Source: Streptococcaceae bacterium AM104-57 (GTDB lineage: Bacteria > Bacillota > Bacilli > Lactobacillales > Streptococcaceae). From it: a stretch of 64,000 nt of DNA. Below, one piece after another: positions 45,235 to 53,889 of this stretch (position 1 is the stretch's first letter; each line of letters opens with the position of its first letter). The stretch lies in the NCBI GenBank assembly GCA_027659245.1, contig JAQDPW010000001.1, positions 1 through 64,000 of the forward strand, written 5' to 3'. Under the pieces are notes generated by a model, which ran no database searches, was not told the origin of the DNA, and saw only the letters and a list, made by a program, of their open reading frames with translations. Made by a program: the position numbers and the translations under genes.

Positions 45235-46914
45235 TTATTCTTCATCTGGTGTGAGAATCATCGGAATGATGATTGGTTCACGTTCAGTATTTTCGTAAAG
45301 GAATGGTCGAATGGCATTTACGATAGCGCCATTGACAGACTGGACGCTGGCATCTTTGTTTTTCAATGCGATACGAATAGCATTGAAAAGGATGCGTTGG
45401 CTTTGGCGAATCAAGTCGCCGGACTCTCTCATGTAGACAAATCCACGGCTGAGAATATCTGGTCCAGATAGGATCATCTGAGACTTGAAGTCAACTGTTG
45501 CGACAGCCAGTACAACACCATCTTCAGATAGATCGCGACGATCTTTAAGCACAGCTGCACCGATTTCGCCGATACGATTTCCATCGACGTAGATATCCTG
45601 AGCATTGAAATGGCCTGCGATACGGGCAGAGTTTGCAGTGAGGGCAAGCACATCACCATTACTCATGATAAAGATATTGTCCTTCTCTACGCCAGTATCC
45701 ACCGCTAGCCCAGCGTGGACTTTCTGCATGCGGTATTCACCGTGAACAGGCATGAAGTATTTTGGCTTAATGAGGCGGAGCATGAGTTTTTGCTCTTGCT
45801 GGCCACCGTGTCCAGATGTATGGATGTTGTTAATCTTACCATGGATAACTTCAACACCAGCTTCAGAAATGATGTTGATCAGCTTGTTGACGCTAGTAGT
45901 GTTTCCAGGGATTGGACTTGAAGAGAAGATAACAGTATCGCCAGGTTGGAGTTGCACTTGACGGTGAGTTCCATTAGCGATACGAGAGAGGGCTGCCATG
46001 GGCTCGCCCTGACTACCTGTACAGAGGATCAGAATCTCACCCGCAGGGTAGTCTTTAATTTCATTTGGTTCGATGAAGGTTCCCTTAGGCGCCTTGATGT
46101 AGCCAAGCTCGATCCCGTTAACAATAGCCTTTTCCATAGAGCGTCCAAAGACAGCAATCTTACGCCCTGTTTTAACAGCAGCATCAGTAGCTTGTTGGAG
46201 ACGGAAGATATTTGAGGCAAAGGATGCAAAGATGATACGTCCTTCGATACCTTGGATAATCTTCATGATCGACTGGCCGACAACCTTTTCAGAGTTTGTA
46301 AAGGTTGGCACTTCAGCATTGGTCGAGTCAGACAGCAAACAAAGTACTCCATCTTCACCTAGGGCTGCCATACGGTGCAAGTCTGCAGGTTCACCAACTG
46401 GTGTAAAGTCGAACTTGAAGTCACCTGTACAGACGATTTTCCCTTGAGGTGTATGGATGACAATTCCCAATGGCTCTGGAATCGAGTGGGTTGTTCTAAA
46501 GAAAGTTGCTTTAAGATTTTTAAAAGTCAACTCAGTGTTGTGGTTGATTTCGTGAAGTGTAGCGTTGCGCAAAAGTCCATGCTCTTCGAGTTTTCCACGG
46601 ATCAAGGCAAGGGCCAGTGGACCTGCATAGATAGGGATATTGGCTTGCTTGAGCAAGAAAGGAATCCCTCCGATATGGTCCTCGTGTCCGTGTGTAATCA
46701 AAAGAGCCTTAACGCGGTCGATATTTTCTACAATGTAGGAGTAATCAGGGATAACGTAGTCGATACCAAGCAGGTCATCCTCTGGGAATTTAATCCCTGC
46801 ATCAACGATGATGATTTCATCTTGATATTCGATACCATATGTGTTTTTTCCGATTTCTCCTAGACCACCAATGGCAAAAACGCCGACTTCTTCTGGTTTA
46901 AGAGTGTAGGCCAT
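45235..46914 (-). CDS. rnjA: Ribonuclease J1
   Basis: A 559-residue metallo-beta-lactamase/beta-CASP RNase with 5'-3' exonuclease and endonuclease activity, a core of Gram-positive mRNA decay. The zinc site is HGHEDHIGG (near 76-84); [27 protein letters not shown] and [14 protein letters not shown] are family motifs. ATG at 46914 lies two bases after rpoY, its conserved partner in the same transcript. Confidence 0.96.
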   Translation of the reverse strand: MAYTLKPEEVGVFAIGGLGEIGKNTYGIEYQDEIIIVDAGIKFPEDDLLGIDYVIPDYSYIVENIDRVKALLITHGHEDHIGGIPFLLKQANIPIYAGPLALALIRGKLEEHGLLRNATLHEINHNTELTFKNLKATFFRTTHSIPEPLGIVIHTPQGKIVCTGDFKFDFTPVGEPADLHRMAALGEDGVLCLLSDSTNAEVPTFTNSEKVVGQSIMKIIQGIEGRIIFASFASNIFRLQQATDAAVKTGRKIAVFGRSMEKAIVNGIELGYIKAPKGTFIEPNEIKDYPAGEILILCTGSQGEPMAALSRIANGTHRQVQLQPGDTVIFSSSPIPGNTTSVNKLINIISEAGVEVIHGKINNIHTSGHGGQQEQKLMLRLIKPKYFMPVHGEYRMQKVHAGLAVDTGVEKDNIFIMSNGDVLALTANSARIAGHFNAQDIYVDGNRIGEIGAAVLKDRRDLSEDGVVLAVATVDFKSQMILSGPDILSRGFVYMRESGDLIRQSQRILFNAIRIALKNKDASVQSVNGAIVNAIRPFLYENTEREPIIIPMILTPDEE

Positions 46915-46915
46915 A

Positions 46916-47149
46916 TTAGAACTCCGTAATTTCGAATGCGCCAGTTTCTTTTTCGTAGTCTAGCAATTTGTCAGACAAGAGTTCGATAAACTCGATATTA
47001 TATTCTGGACGATTTTCTTCTACAAGTTGGCGAGCAGCGATACGTCCTTCAAGTTCTGAACTAGCATCGATGTCTAGGTAAAGTGCGCGTGTTGTTTCAC
47101 GGCGTGGGCTACGTTCTTTTGTTTCTTGATAAAAAACTTTGTAAATCAT
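46916..47149 (-). CDS. rpoY: RNA polymerase epsilon subunit RpoY
   Basis: A 77-residue protein of the former DUF1447 family, now RpoY, a small accessory subunit of Firmicutes RNA polymerase. [18 protein letters not shown] is the conserved start; the frame extends upstream to 47185 but AAAGGAAA precedes ATG 47149. Conserved next to rnjA. Confidence 0.92.
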   Translation of the reverse strand: MIYKVFYQETKERSPRRETTRALYLDIDASSELEGRIAARQLVEENRPEYNIEFIELLSDKLLDYEKETGAFEITEF

Positions 47150-47419
47150 ATGTTTCCTTTCTGCTTTCAGGTCAGCTATATTCAAAAATGCTCAGTTTGA
47201 AGCTGGTTTAATCCCAGTTCATTTTTTGTCTTTATTGACCTTGATTCGTTACAATTATCTCAATTATAACATAAAAAGGGGAATTAGTAAAAGCAGGAAA
47301 CATGAAAGTAAGGAGCTTGAAATACGTTTCATTTTGCCTTGTATAAGTATTTGAAGACCTCGGATTCAAATGCTATAATAAAGTTAGCAGAGACGTTTCT
47401 ATATCAAGGAGGTTGAAAG

Positions 47420-47635
47420 ATGAATGACCTATTTACTTTTGCTATCGGTATTCGTTTGGTAGCTTTTATGATTTTTGTTGCCTGTGTTTACGGAGGAAAT
47501 GTTTTGTATACTCGGCTGGAGCATCGAAAAACCAAATTCCTTTGGAAGATTGGCTTCGTGACTCTGTATTCGTTTTTCCTCCTTCTTGTGACTTATGTGG
47601 TCTGGTTTGTATTTTACTTTGGCTTGAATACTTAA
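47420..47635 (+). CDS. Small two-span membrane protein
   Basis: A 71-residue hydrophobic protein with two membrane segments (about 8-28 and 45-66) separated by a basic loop (LEHRKTKFLWK). AAGGAGG ribosome site, TATAAT about 30 bases before. No family recognised. In pneumococci, the competence-induced cibABC genes lie near here but are absent. Confidence 0.65.
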   Translation: MNDLFTFAIGIRLVAFMIFVACVYGGNVLYTRLEHRKTKFLWKIGFVTLYSFFLLLVTYVVWFVFYFGLNT

Positions 47636-47642
47636 GTACTTA

Positions 47643-47670
47643 TCCTGTCAATTTGGCAGGACATTTTTGT
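47643..47670 (+). terminator. Terminator before tsaB
   Basis: TCCTGTC pairs with GGCAGGA over a five-base loop, then a T-rich stretch. Confidence 0.65.
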
Positions 47671-47745
47671 TTCAAGACAAAGAAAATTCCCATGTGCCAG
47701 CTTTTGTAGTATAATAGTAAGCAGACAAAAAGATAGGAATGTGTT

Positions 47746-48429
47746 ATGAAAGTATTAGCTTTTGATACGTCCAGCAAGGCTCTTTCTCTAGCTATTTTAG
47801 AGGACAAGCAGCTTCTTGCCGAGACGACTATTAATATCAAGAAAAATCACAGTATCACTCTGATGCCTGCTATCGATTTTTTGATGGCAAGTTTGGATTT
47901 GACACCCAAGGATTTGGATCGAATCGTAGTGGCAGAGGGGCCAGGTAGCTACACAGGTCTGCGAATTGCAGTAGCAACTGCCAAAACCTTAGCTCATACT
48001 CTAAATATCGTGTTAGTGGGCATGTCAAGCCTTTTGGCCCTGGTACCGAACCAACAGCAAGGCTTGGTTGTTCCCTTGATGGACGCACGTCGTAACAATG
48101 TTTATGCAGGATTTTACGAAAATGCCCAGCCTGTCCTTCCCGAAGACCACTTGCCTTTTGCAGAAGTCTTGGAGCAAGTCAAAGATGCTGAGCAAGTAAC
48201 CTTTGTCGGTGAAGTGGGTGCCTTTGTGGAGCAAATCAAAAAACACTTGCCACAGGCTAATTACCAAGAAACCTTGCCAAATGCAGCGAACCTAGCCCTC
48301 TGGGCCTGGGACAAGGAAGAAGACTCCCTGCATAACTTTGTGCCGAATTACCTCAAGCGTGTCGAAGCTGAGGAGAATTGGCTCAAGAACCACACCGAGT
48401 CTGGTGAATCCTACATTAAGCGCCTATGA
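47746..48429 (+). CDS. tsaB: tRNA threonylcarbamoyladenosine synthesis protein TsaB
   Basis: A 227-residue inactive-type ASKHA protein that forms the t6A transferase complex with TsaD and TsaE. LAFDTSSKALSLAI at the N-terminus and VAEGPGSYTGLRIAVATAKTLAH near 64 are characteristic. Co-transcribed with rimI and tsaD (stop overlaps the rimI start by four bases). Confidence 0.94.
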   Translation: MKVLAFDTSSKALSLAILEDKQLLAETTINIKKNHSITLMPAIDFLMASLDLTPKDLDRIVVAEGPGSYTGLRIAVATAKTLAHTLNIVLVGMSSLLALVPNQQQGLVVPLMDARRNNVYAGFYENAQPVLPEDHLPFAEVLEQVKDAEQVTFVGEVGAFVEQIKKHLPQANYQETLPNAANLALWAWDKEEDSLHNFVPNYLKRVEAEENWLKNHTESGESYIKRL

Positions 48430-48863
48430 TTGAAATCAAACGAATCCAACAGCAACCTGACTTGGCTCAATCCATCTATGCTGTCATGGTAGCTGTTTAT
48501 CCAGTCAGTCCTTGGACGCTGGAACAAATCCAAGCAGACCTGTCCCAAGACCAAACCTGGTATGCTTTAGCCTACGATGGGGGAGAAATGATTGGTTTTT
48601 TAGCTGTTCAGGAGAATCTTTTTGAAGCAGAAGTCCTGCAAATTGCTGTCAAAAAAGCCTATCAAGGTCAGGGGATAGCCTCAGCCTTGTTTGCGACACT
48701 GCCGACAGACAAGGAGATTTTCCTCGAAGTTAGAAAATCAAACCAACGAGCGCAAGCATTTTACAAGAAAGAAAAGATGGCGGTCATCGCTGAGCGAAAG
48801 GTCTACTACCACGATCCAGTTGAGGACGCCATTATCATGAAGAGAGAAATAGATGAAGGATAG
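48426..48863 (+). CDS. rimI: Ribosomal protein alanine acetyltransferase RimI-like
   Basis: A 145-residue GNAT enzyme. The acetyl-CoA loop is [12 protein letters not shown] near 79-90; [19 protein letters not shown] is the RimI-type end. Expected to acetylate the N-terminus of ribosomal protein S18, though substrate was not tested. Overlaps both tsaB and tsaD. Confidence 0.88.
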   Translation: MIEIKRIQQQPDLAQSIYAVMVAVYPVSPWTLEQIQADLSQDQTWYALAYDGGEMIGFLAVQENLFEAEVLQIAVKKAYQGQGIASALFATLPTDKEIFLEVRKSNQRAQAFYKKEKMAVIAERKVYYHDPVEDAIIMKREIDEG

Positions 48864-49863
48864 ATATATTTTAGCATTTGAGACATCCTGTGATGAGACC
48901 AGTGTCGCCGTCCTGAAAAACGACGACCAGCTCTTGTCCAATGTCATTGCTAGTCAAATTGAGAGTCATAAACGTTTTGGTGGCGTAGTGCCAGAAGTAG
49001 CTAGTCGTCACCATGTCGAGGTCATTACAGCCTGTATCGAGGAGGCTCTAGCAGAAGCAGGAATTACCGAAGAAGATGTGACAGCCGTTGCCGTTACTTA
49101 TGGACCTGGATTGGTTGGAGCTCTGCTAGTTGGTTTGTCAGCTGCCAAGGCCTTTGCTTGGGCTCATGGACTTCCGCTAATCCCAGTGAATCACATGGCG
49201 GGCCACCTTATGGCGGCTCAGAGCGTCGAGCCTTTGGAGTTTCCCTTGCTAGCCCTCTTGGTCAGCGGTGGACACACAGAGTTGGTCTATGTTTCTGAGG
49301 CTGGTGACTACAAGATCGTTGGTGAAACTCGAGATGATGCGGTTGGTGAAGCCTATGATAAGGTCGGTCGTGTCATGGGCTTGACCTATCCAGCAGGTCG
49401 TGAGATTGACGAGTTGGCCCATAAAGGTCAGGATGTGTATGATTTCCCACGTGCCATGATCAAGGAGGACAATCTGGAGTTTTCATTCTCAGGTTTGAAG
49501 TCTGCCTTTATCAATCTTCATCACAATGCTGAGCAAAAAGGAGAAAATCTATCCACAGAGGACTTGTGTGCGTCCTTCCAAGCAGCTGTCCTAGATATTC
49601 TTATGGCTAAAACCAAGAAGGCTTTGGAGAAATATCCTGTTAAAACTCTAGTTGTGGCAGGTGGGGTAGCAGCCAATAAAGGCCTCAGAGAACGCCTAGC
49701 GGCTGAAATCACCGATGTCAAGGTTATCATTCCACCTCTACGTCTTTGCGGAGACAATGCAGGAATGATTGCCTATGCCAGCGTCAGCGAGTGGAACAAA
49801 GAAAACTTCGCAGGATTGGATCTCAACGCTAAACCGAGCCTTGCTTTTGATACTATGGAATAA
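48853..49863 (+). CDS. tsaD: tRNA N6-threonylcarbamoyladenosine transferase TsaD
   Basis: A 336-residue ASKHA enzyme that transfers the threonylcarbamoyl group to A37 of ANN-decoding tRNAs. The metal site is HMAGH near 114; [24 protein letters not shown] and [10 protein letters not shown] are diagnostic. The start overlaps rimI by 11 bases. Essential in most bacteria. Confidence 0.97.
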   Translation: MKDRYILAFETSCDETSVAVLKNDDQLLSNVIASQIESHKRFGGVVPEVASRHHVEVITACIEEALAEAGITEEDVTAVAVTYGPGLVGALLVGLSAAKAFAWAHGLPLIPVNHMAGHLMAAQSVEPLEFPLLALLVSGGHTELVYVSEAGDYKIVGETRDDAVGEAYDKVGRVMGLTYPAGREIDELAHKGQDVYDFPRAMIKEDNLEFSFSGLKSAFINLHHNAEQKGENLSTEDLCASFQAAVLDILMAKTKKALEKYPVKTLVVAGGVAANKGLRERLAAEITDVKVIIPPLRLCGDNAGMIAYASVSEWNKENFAGLDLNAKPSLAFDTME

Positions 49864-49891
49864 AAAGTCAGCTTGAAGCTGGCTTTTTTGC
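49862..49891 (+). terminator. tsaD terminator
   Basis: AAAAAGTCAGCTT pairs with AAGCTGGCTTTTTT; strong hairpin with T run directly after the stop. Confidence 0.85.
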
Positions 49892-49912
49892 TTGCTTAGA
49901 TGTCAGAATATT

Positions 49913-49942
49913 TTGACATTTAAGTGTAAATAATGATATAAT
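49913..49942 (+). promoter_or_regulatory. rgg promoter
   Basis: TTGACA (49913-49918) and TATAAT (49937-49942) with an 18-base spacer, 25 bases before the rgg ATG. Confidence 0.7.
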
Positions 49943-49966
49943 ATATAAAAAATAGGAGGTGGTAAG

Positions 49967-50830
49967 ATGATCGAGAGAATGGAATTGGGAGAATTTTACA
50001 AGGAATTACGCTTAGCGCGAAAGCTCAAGCAGTCAGATGTAGCTTGTGCTGGACTAACAGCCTCTCAGCTATCCAAGTTTGAACTAGGGCAGTCTATGTT
50101 GTCTGCGGATAAGCTGATCCTAGCTATTCAAGGGATAAATGTGACCTTTGATGAATTTGGGCACAAGCTTAATAACTATCAGGAATCTCCACATATGCGA
50201 TTTGGTAGAAGGATTGTGGATCGCTTTGCTCATCAGGATATAGCTGGTTTAGAGCAACTGTTGGAGGAAGTCGAACAAGAACAGATGGCGCAGACTTATC
50301 GCCGTTTGAACTCTATTGTGATTAAAGATGCTATCCATTCACTAGATAAAAGCTACCCACTAGCAGAGGAGGATAGTGAGTTTTTAACCACCTATCTCTA
50401 TGCTATCGAGTCTTGGACATGGTTTGAACTCTATATTTTTTGCAATACCATGCCTTTTTTGAGCAATCAAGATTTAATCTTTTTATCAACCTCCTTACTC
50501 GAAAAATCCAAGGAATTTAAAGAATTAGTGCACAATCAATTATATTTGAAAAGTGGCTATCTCAATATCATCTCAGAGTTTATGGAGCGACAACTTTTTT
50601 CCTACCTCCCAATCTTTGAGTCCGAGTTGGAGAGCATGCTCCGTCCGTATGATGTTTTTGAGAAAGTATCATGGCAATTTTTAAAAAAATTGAGTGTTTT
50701 CCTTCAGACCAAGGGAAGCAATCAAAAAGAGATTGAATACTTTATCCAATCTCTGCAAGTATTAGAAAATCCACAATTAACAGCCCTCTTCGAATTGCGT
50801 TTTCAGCAATATAAAGAACTTATCGATTAG
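49967..50830 (+). CDS. Rgg-family quorum-sensing regulator (Rgg144-like)
   Basis: A 287-residue Rgg/GadR/MutR regulator. N-terminal XRE helix-turn-helix (about 8-62, FYKELRLARKLKQSDVACAG then LTASQLSKFELGQS) and a helical TPR-like C-terminal domain that binds a hydrophobic peptide pheromone. The 3' end overlaps a convergent shp gene by 11 bases. Position after tsaD, the SHP sequence and the following operon match what I recall of pneumococcal Rgg144, which controls a virulence peptide operon. It should act on the divergent/operon promoter region at 50930-51040. Confidence 0.9.
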   Translation: MIERMELGEFYKELRLARKLKQSDVACAGLTASQLSKFELGQSMLSADKLILAIQGINVTFDEFGHKLNNYQESPHMRFGRRIVDRFAHQDIAGLEQLLEEVEQEQMAQTYRRLNSIVIKDAIHSLDKSYPLAEEDSEFLTTYLYAIESWTWFELYIFCNTMPFLSNQDLIFLSTSLLEKSKEFKELVHNQLYLKSGYLNIISEFMERQLFSYLPIFESELESMLRPYDVFEKVSWQFLKKLSVFLQTKGSNQKEIEYFIQSLQVLENPQLTALFELRFQQYKELID

Positions 50831-50900
50831 TTAAAAATGGAATGACAATAACCCACTCTGAAATGAGTAGAAGTATTAGTTGAATTTTTCTTTTCTTCAT
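50820..50900 (-). CDS. SHP pheromone precursor (SHP144-like)
   Basis: A 26-codon gene on the minus strand: MKKRKIQLILLLISEWVIVI, then PFLTNR. Basic N-terminus, hydrophobic core and a C-terminal EWVIVIPFLTNR that I recall as the active SHP144 form. Typical of short hydrophobic peptides: exported by PptAB, matured by Eep, re-imported by Ami/Opp and bound by Rgg. GGAGG lies seven bases before ATG (50900). TATAAT on the minus strand at 50931-50936 gives a promoter. It overlaps the rgg 3' end. Confidence 0.88.
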   Translation of the reverse strand: MKKRKIQLILLLISEWVIVIPFLTNR

Positions 50901-50929
50901 ATCGTTTCCCTCCTTGTTGATAGCATCTT

Positions 50930-51040
50930 TATTATACCAGTGAAATAATCAAATCAATCAAAATCGCAAATGTGAAATTTTTATAAGAAAAAATATCAAA
51001 TATGCGATTTTCTAAAATAAGCCAATTTCTGTGTTATACT
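50930..51040. promoter_or_regulatory. Divergent Rgg-controlled promoter region
   Basis: AAAATCGCA (50960-50968) and TGCGATTTT (51003-51011) form an exact 9-base inverted repeat, one half near each of two back-to-back promoters: TATAAT (minus strand, 50931-50936) for shp and TATACT (51035-51040) for the peptide operon. Rgg boxes usually sit just upstream of weak -35 regions, as here. Confidence 0.65.
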
Positions 51041-51068
51041 GTCCTTGTAAAGCAAAGGAGGTGATAGC

Positions 51069-51134
51069 ATGACTGTTGAAGAAGAACTTCAAGTTGAACA
51101 AGATGTATCGCAAGAAACGTGTTACGATTTTTAA
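51069..51134 (+). CDS. Short precursor peptide of an MNIO-type RiPP locus
   Basis: A 21-codon gene far too short for routine calling: MTVEEELQVEQDVSQETCYD plus a final F. Acidic N-terminal leader-like half and a C-terminal TCYDF with a single cysteine, a plausible site for an MNIO enzyme, which modifies Cys, Asn or Asp residues. AAAGGAGG lies six bases before ATG, a very strong ribosome site. First gene after the Rgg-controlled promoter. Modification and product are not known. Confidence 0.7.
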   Translation: MTVEEELQVEQDVSQETCYDF

Positions 51135-51373
51135 AAGTAATATGGATTATTGTGTAGCTTTTATGTATTACTTCTTTCTACAAGGTTTTAAAAATTGAAT
51201 TACAGAACACTGTAGGGATATTTACTTTATTGTCATATTTATATAGTGTGATTGTTTAGTTTTTAGTTTAAAATGATTTTGTATGGAAGAACATGTTTTA
51301 AGTAACTATTTTTCAATTAATACTAAATAAATTCTTAAGAATTTTATATTGTTGATATGGTTAATTTTTATAG

Positions 51374-51412
51374 GGAAGTGAAGATAACTAATTGTTTTTC
51401 ACTTCCTTTTTT
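51374..51412 (+). terminator. Terminator/attenuator between precursor and enzyme genes
   Basis: GGAAGTGAA (51374-51382) pairs exactly with TTCACTTCC (51398-51406), followed by six T. The ribosome site of the next gene starts right after. The 240-base stretch before it (51135-51373) is AT-rich with no gene I can support. Confidence 0.75.
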
Positions 51413-51423
51413 AGGAGGTTATA

Positions 51424-51840
51424 ATGTCAATGATTTTTGAAGAAGATGTAGCATTAAAAATGTCACAGTATGCCAAAGGAAAATTTCTGTATACATTACA
51501 ACAAAAAATTCCAGAAGTGGATTTCAGCATATATTCTGCTGTAGATATGCATAGCTTATTTTTTAAAAATGATGGTCTATTTACAATATATTTTTATGTA
51601 GAATTAATTCAATACTTAGATAATAAAGGAGTTAAATATGATGTTTTAGAATATATTATGCGTTTTGCATCTATAACTCAGCTTTTTAATCAAAATGCTT
51701 TGATTTATTTTGAAGATGATAAAGTTTATACATTTGTAAGAAAGGATAAAAAGGTTTTTAAAATTATCTCGAATAATATAGATGAAGTTTTAGGTGAATA
51801 TAAAATTATAAAAGGATTTGTATGTAATGGGAAAAACTAG
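51424..51840 (+). CDS. Hypothetical protein, possible MNIO partner
   Basis: A 138-residue AT-rich soluble protein with no recognised domain. Mixed helices and strands (FTIYFYVELIQYLDNKGVKY; a repeating VYTFVRKDKKVFKIISNN in the C-terminal part). MNIO/DUF692 enzymes usually work with a small partner that recognises the leader; this is the only soluble candidate in the operon, but I see no sequence support beyond position. AGGAGG ribosome site. Its stop overlaps the transporter gene. Confidence 0.6.
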   Translation: MSMIFEEDVALKMSQYAKGKFLYTLQQKIPEVDFSIYSAVDMHSLFFKNDGLFTIYFYVELIQYLDNKGVKYDVLEYIMRFASITQLFNQNALIYFEDDKVYTFVRKDKKVFKIISNNIDEVLGEYKIIKGFVCNGKN

Positions 51841-52906
51841 AGATAAATATATTTTATACTTTATAAATGTTTTTATATCAGGAATAGTATATTCGTTTAT
51901 GACTTCAAAATTAATTTTTTTAGAAGTAAATAATAGTCTTATTGTCATTTTGATTTCGTCAGTTGTTGATTTAATTATCATGTATGATATAAGAAAACAT
52001 AGTTATTTCGAAAAAATTCCCCCATATATCTATTCAGTTATTTCTTTGTTATTTTTTTTCTTAATTTACTTAATAAATGTTACGAATCAATGGTTTTACC
52101 TTATCGTCTATTTTTATTTATCTTTTTTCTTTTCAATAGTAATTTTATTTCTTCAAACTGCTATTCTAGACTATGAACAAAATGTTAAATTAGGATTTTT
52201 AAACATGCAATTTATGAGGAGTGCATCGAAAATGTTGGGATTCTTGATAGGGATTGTATTAGAAATTTTATCAAGTGATATTTATTTTTTTAGTATTTTG
52301 TTTTTATGTGTTGTAGTAAATATAATAGGATTTAGAAATCTAAAATGGAATAATTATGAAGAAAATGAAAAAAGATTGGAGCTATCAATAGAAGGGAAAA
52401 GACTCTATATTATTTTAGGGATATTTTCAACTGCTACAGTTCTTTGGATTCCATTATTAGTTAATACGTTTAATTTATCTGGGTTGAGGTCATTATCTTG
52501 GGTTCCGTTTGTTCTTCCAGGGGTGCTTTCTATGGGACTTATTCATCTTCAAAAAAAATATCGCTACCTAATTGATTCTTTATTTATGGAGTATCTTTAC
52601 ATTCCGTTAATGCTGTGTTTCTTGGGGTTAAGAATGTCTAATACTTTTATTGTTTTGCAATCGATACTATTTAGTATTATTATAGCATTTAGTCTCTCTC
52701 TCTCAATTAAATTAAGAAAATATTTTTTGATGATTAACAATAGACATGATAAGCGTTACTTGCTACAAACATTATCGATGAGTTCCTCTATATTCTCCCT
52801 TATATTTTCAATGTTAGGAGTATATCGCAATTATTTAGAATTTATTTTGACAATGTTGTGTATAGTAAGTGTTATTTATATGATAGATAAAAAGGAGAAT
52901 TATTAA
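51827..52906 (+). CDS. Multi-span membrane protein, putative peptide exporter
   Basis: A 359-residue protein with about ten to eleven membrane segments, organised as two halves with a charged loop near 175-195 (RNLKWNNYEENEKRLELSIEGK). Looks like an MFS-type carrier (the FMRSASKMLGFLIGI region) but no strong signature. Starts at ATG 51827, inside the preceding gene, behind AAAGGA. Next to the precursor and modification enzyme, export of the product or immunity is likely. Confidence 0.6.
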   Translation: MGKTRDKYILYFINVFISGIVYSFMTSKLIFLEVNNSLIVILISSVVDLIIMYDIRKHSYFEKIPPYIYSVISLLFFFLIYLINVTNQWFYLIVYFYLSFFFSIVILFLQTAILDYEQNVKLGFLNMQFMRSASKMLGFLIGIVLEILSSDIYFFSILFLCVVVNIIGFRNLKWNNYEENEKRLELSIEGKRLYIILGIFSTATVLWIPLLVNTFNLSGLRSLSWVPFVLPGVLSMGLIHLQKKYRYLIDSLFMEYLYIPLMLCFLGLRMSNTFIVLQSILFSIIIAFSLSLSIKLRKYFLMINNRHDKRYLLQTLSMSSSIFSLIFSMLGVYRNYLEFILTMLCIVSVIYMIDKKENY

Positions 52907-53706
52907 TGAAAATAGGAATTTGTTATCGTCCTCATTTACATAAAAAATTTTTAAATACTATATTGGATAATATATCTATTTTGGAAATTATGCCCGAGGT
53001 GACTAATGTAGCTGATATGAGAGAAATCACTGATTTGTGCCTTAATAGAGATATTGATATGGGACTTCATTGTCTTAGAACATCATTATTTTCTCCGGAA
53101 GGGATTCAAACACAAATGCTTGAAAGGTATTTTTATATATCTGAATATATCAACTCAAAATATTTTTCAGATCATATTGCTATATCATATTATCACCAAT
53201 ATTATCTAACTTCTGTACAACCTATTAGTTATTCTCCAAGTAATATTGAGGTGTTTAAAAATAATTATGATACACTTGAATCATATTTTTCTACCTCTAT
53301 TCTGTTAGAAAATATTACTCAGCATAGATTACATCCAGATTCTTCTATGACTGAGTCAAAATTTATCAGCACATTAACAGATGAAATAAAAGATATTGAA
53401 ATTCTATTTGATATTACAAATATGTATATCACTTCTAAAAATTTAAATATAGAGTTCGATAGATATATAAAAGATTTTCCGTTTGAAAAAGTTAAGGTAA
53501 TGCATGTTTCGGGACTTACTATTAAAGAAAATCAATATTTTGATACACATTCAGAGAGTTTGGGTTCAGAAATCTTGACAGCTGTAGATAAAATAAAGGA
53601 CAAATGTATTAATTTAGAGTATGTATTGATTGAAAGGGATTTCAATGTAAATTCTGAAAAAGATATTTTAAATGATTTAGAAGCATTAAAGTCACTTTTT
53701 CGCTAG
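52906..53706 (+). CDS. DUF692/MNIO-family multinuclear iron oxidase
   Basis: A 266-residue TIM-barrel enzyme. In order: H55 (GLHC), H90 (FSDHIAISY), E135-N (ILLENIT), D169 and N172 (ILFDITNMYITSKNL), H200 (VKVMHVSG), D213 and H215 (FDTHSE), and E243 (VLIERDFN). These are the metal ligands and spacing of the DUF692 family that includes MbnB (methanobactin), TglH, ChrH and ApyH, iron enzymes that oxidise or rearrange Cys, Asn or Asp in ribosomal peptides. No frame breaks. It overlaps the transporter by one base (TAATG). The substrate is presumably the peptide at 51069. Confidence 0.82.
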   Translation: MKIGICYRPHLHKKFLNTILDNISILEIMPEVTNVADMREITDLCLNRDIDMGLHCLRTSLFSPEGIQTQMLERYFYISEYINSKYFSDHIAISYYHQYYLTSVQPISYSPSNIEVFKNNYDTLESYFSTSILLENITQHRLHPDSSMTESKFISTLTDEIKDIEILFDITNMYITSKNLNIEFDRYIKDFPFEKVKVMHVSGLTIKENQYFDTHSESLGSEILTAVDKIKDKCINLEYVLIERDFNVNSEKDILNDLEALKSLFR

Positions 53707-53745
53707 TTCTTATGCGAAAGCAAGGTACGAAACATCGTAAATTCT

Positions 53746-53868
53746 ATGGGAGGTGGCGGAAGAAGTGGTATATCTGGTTGGGGCAATCAAGGGATGAGTC
53801 CTAATCGTGGAGCTTTTGATTGGACTATAGATTTAGTAGATGGATTGTTTGGCCGCCGTAGAAGATAG
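53746..53868 (+). pseudogene. Bacteriocin-like peptide remnant 1
   Basis: Codons from 53746 give MGGGGRSGISGWGNQGMSPN and then RGAFDWTIDLVDGLFGRRRR: glycine-rich, amphipathic, basic end, like a bacteriocin core. The leader and proper start seem to be missing (upstream codons in this frame meet a stop at 53704). A shorter, mutated copy lies at 55265. Both precede CPBP protease genes. Confidence 0.5.
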
Positions 53869-53889
53869 GCACTTATAGGAGATAATAGG

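Noticed and set aside
51142..51198. 18-codon frame MDYCVAFMYY... after the precursor gene
   Set aside because: No ribosome site and no features of a peptide gene; probably chance.
53709..53803. Basic 30-codon frame starting MRKQGTKHRKFYGRWRKKW
   Set aside because: Out of frame with the glycine-rich remnant that is repeated at 55265, and without a ribosome site; a shifted reading of the remnant.
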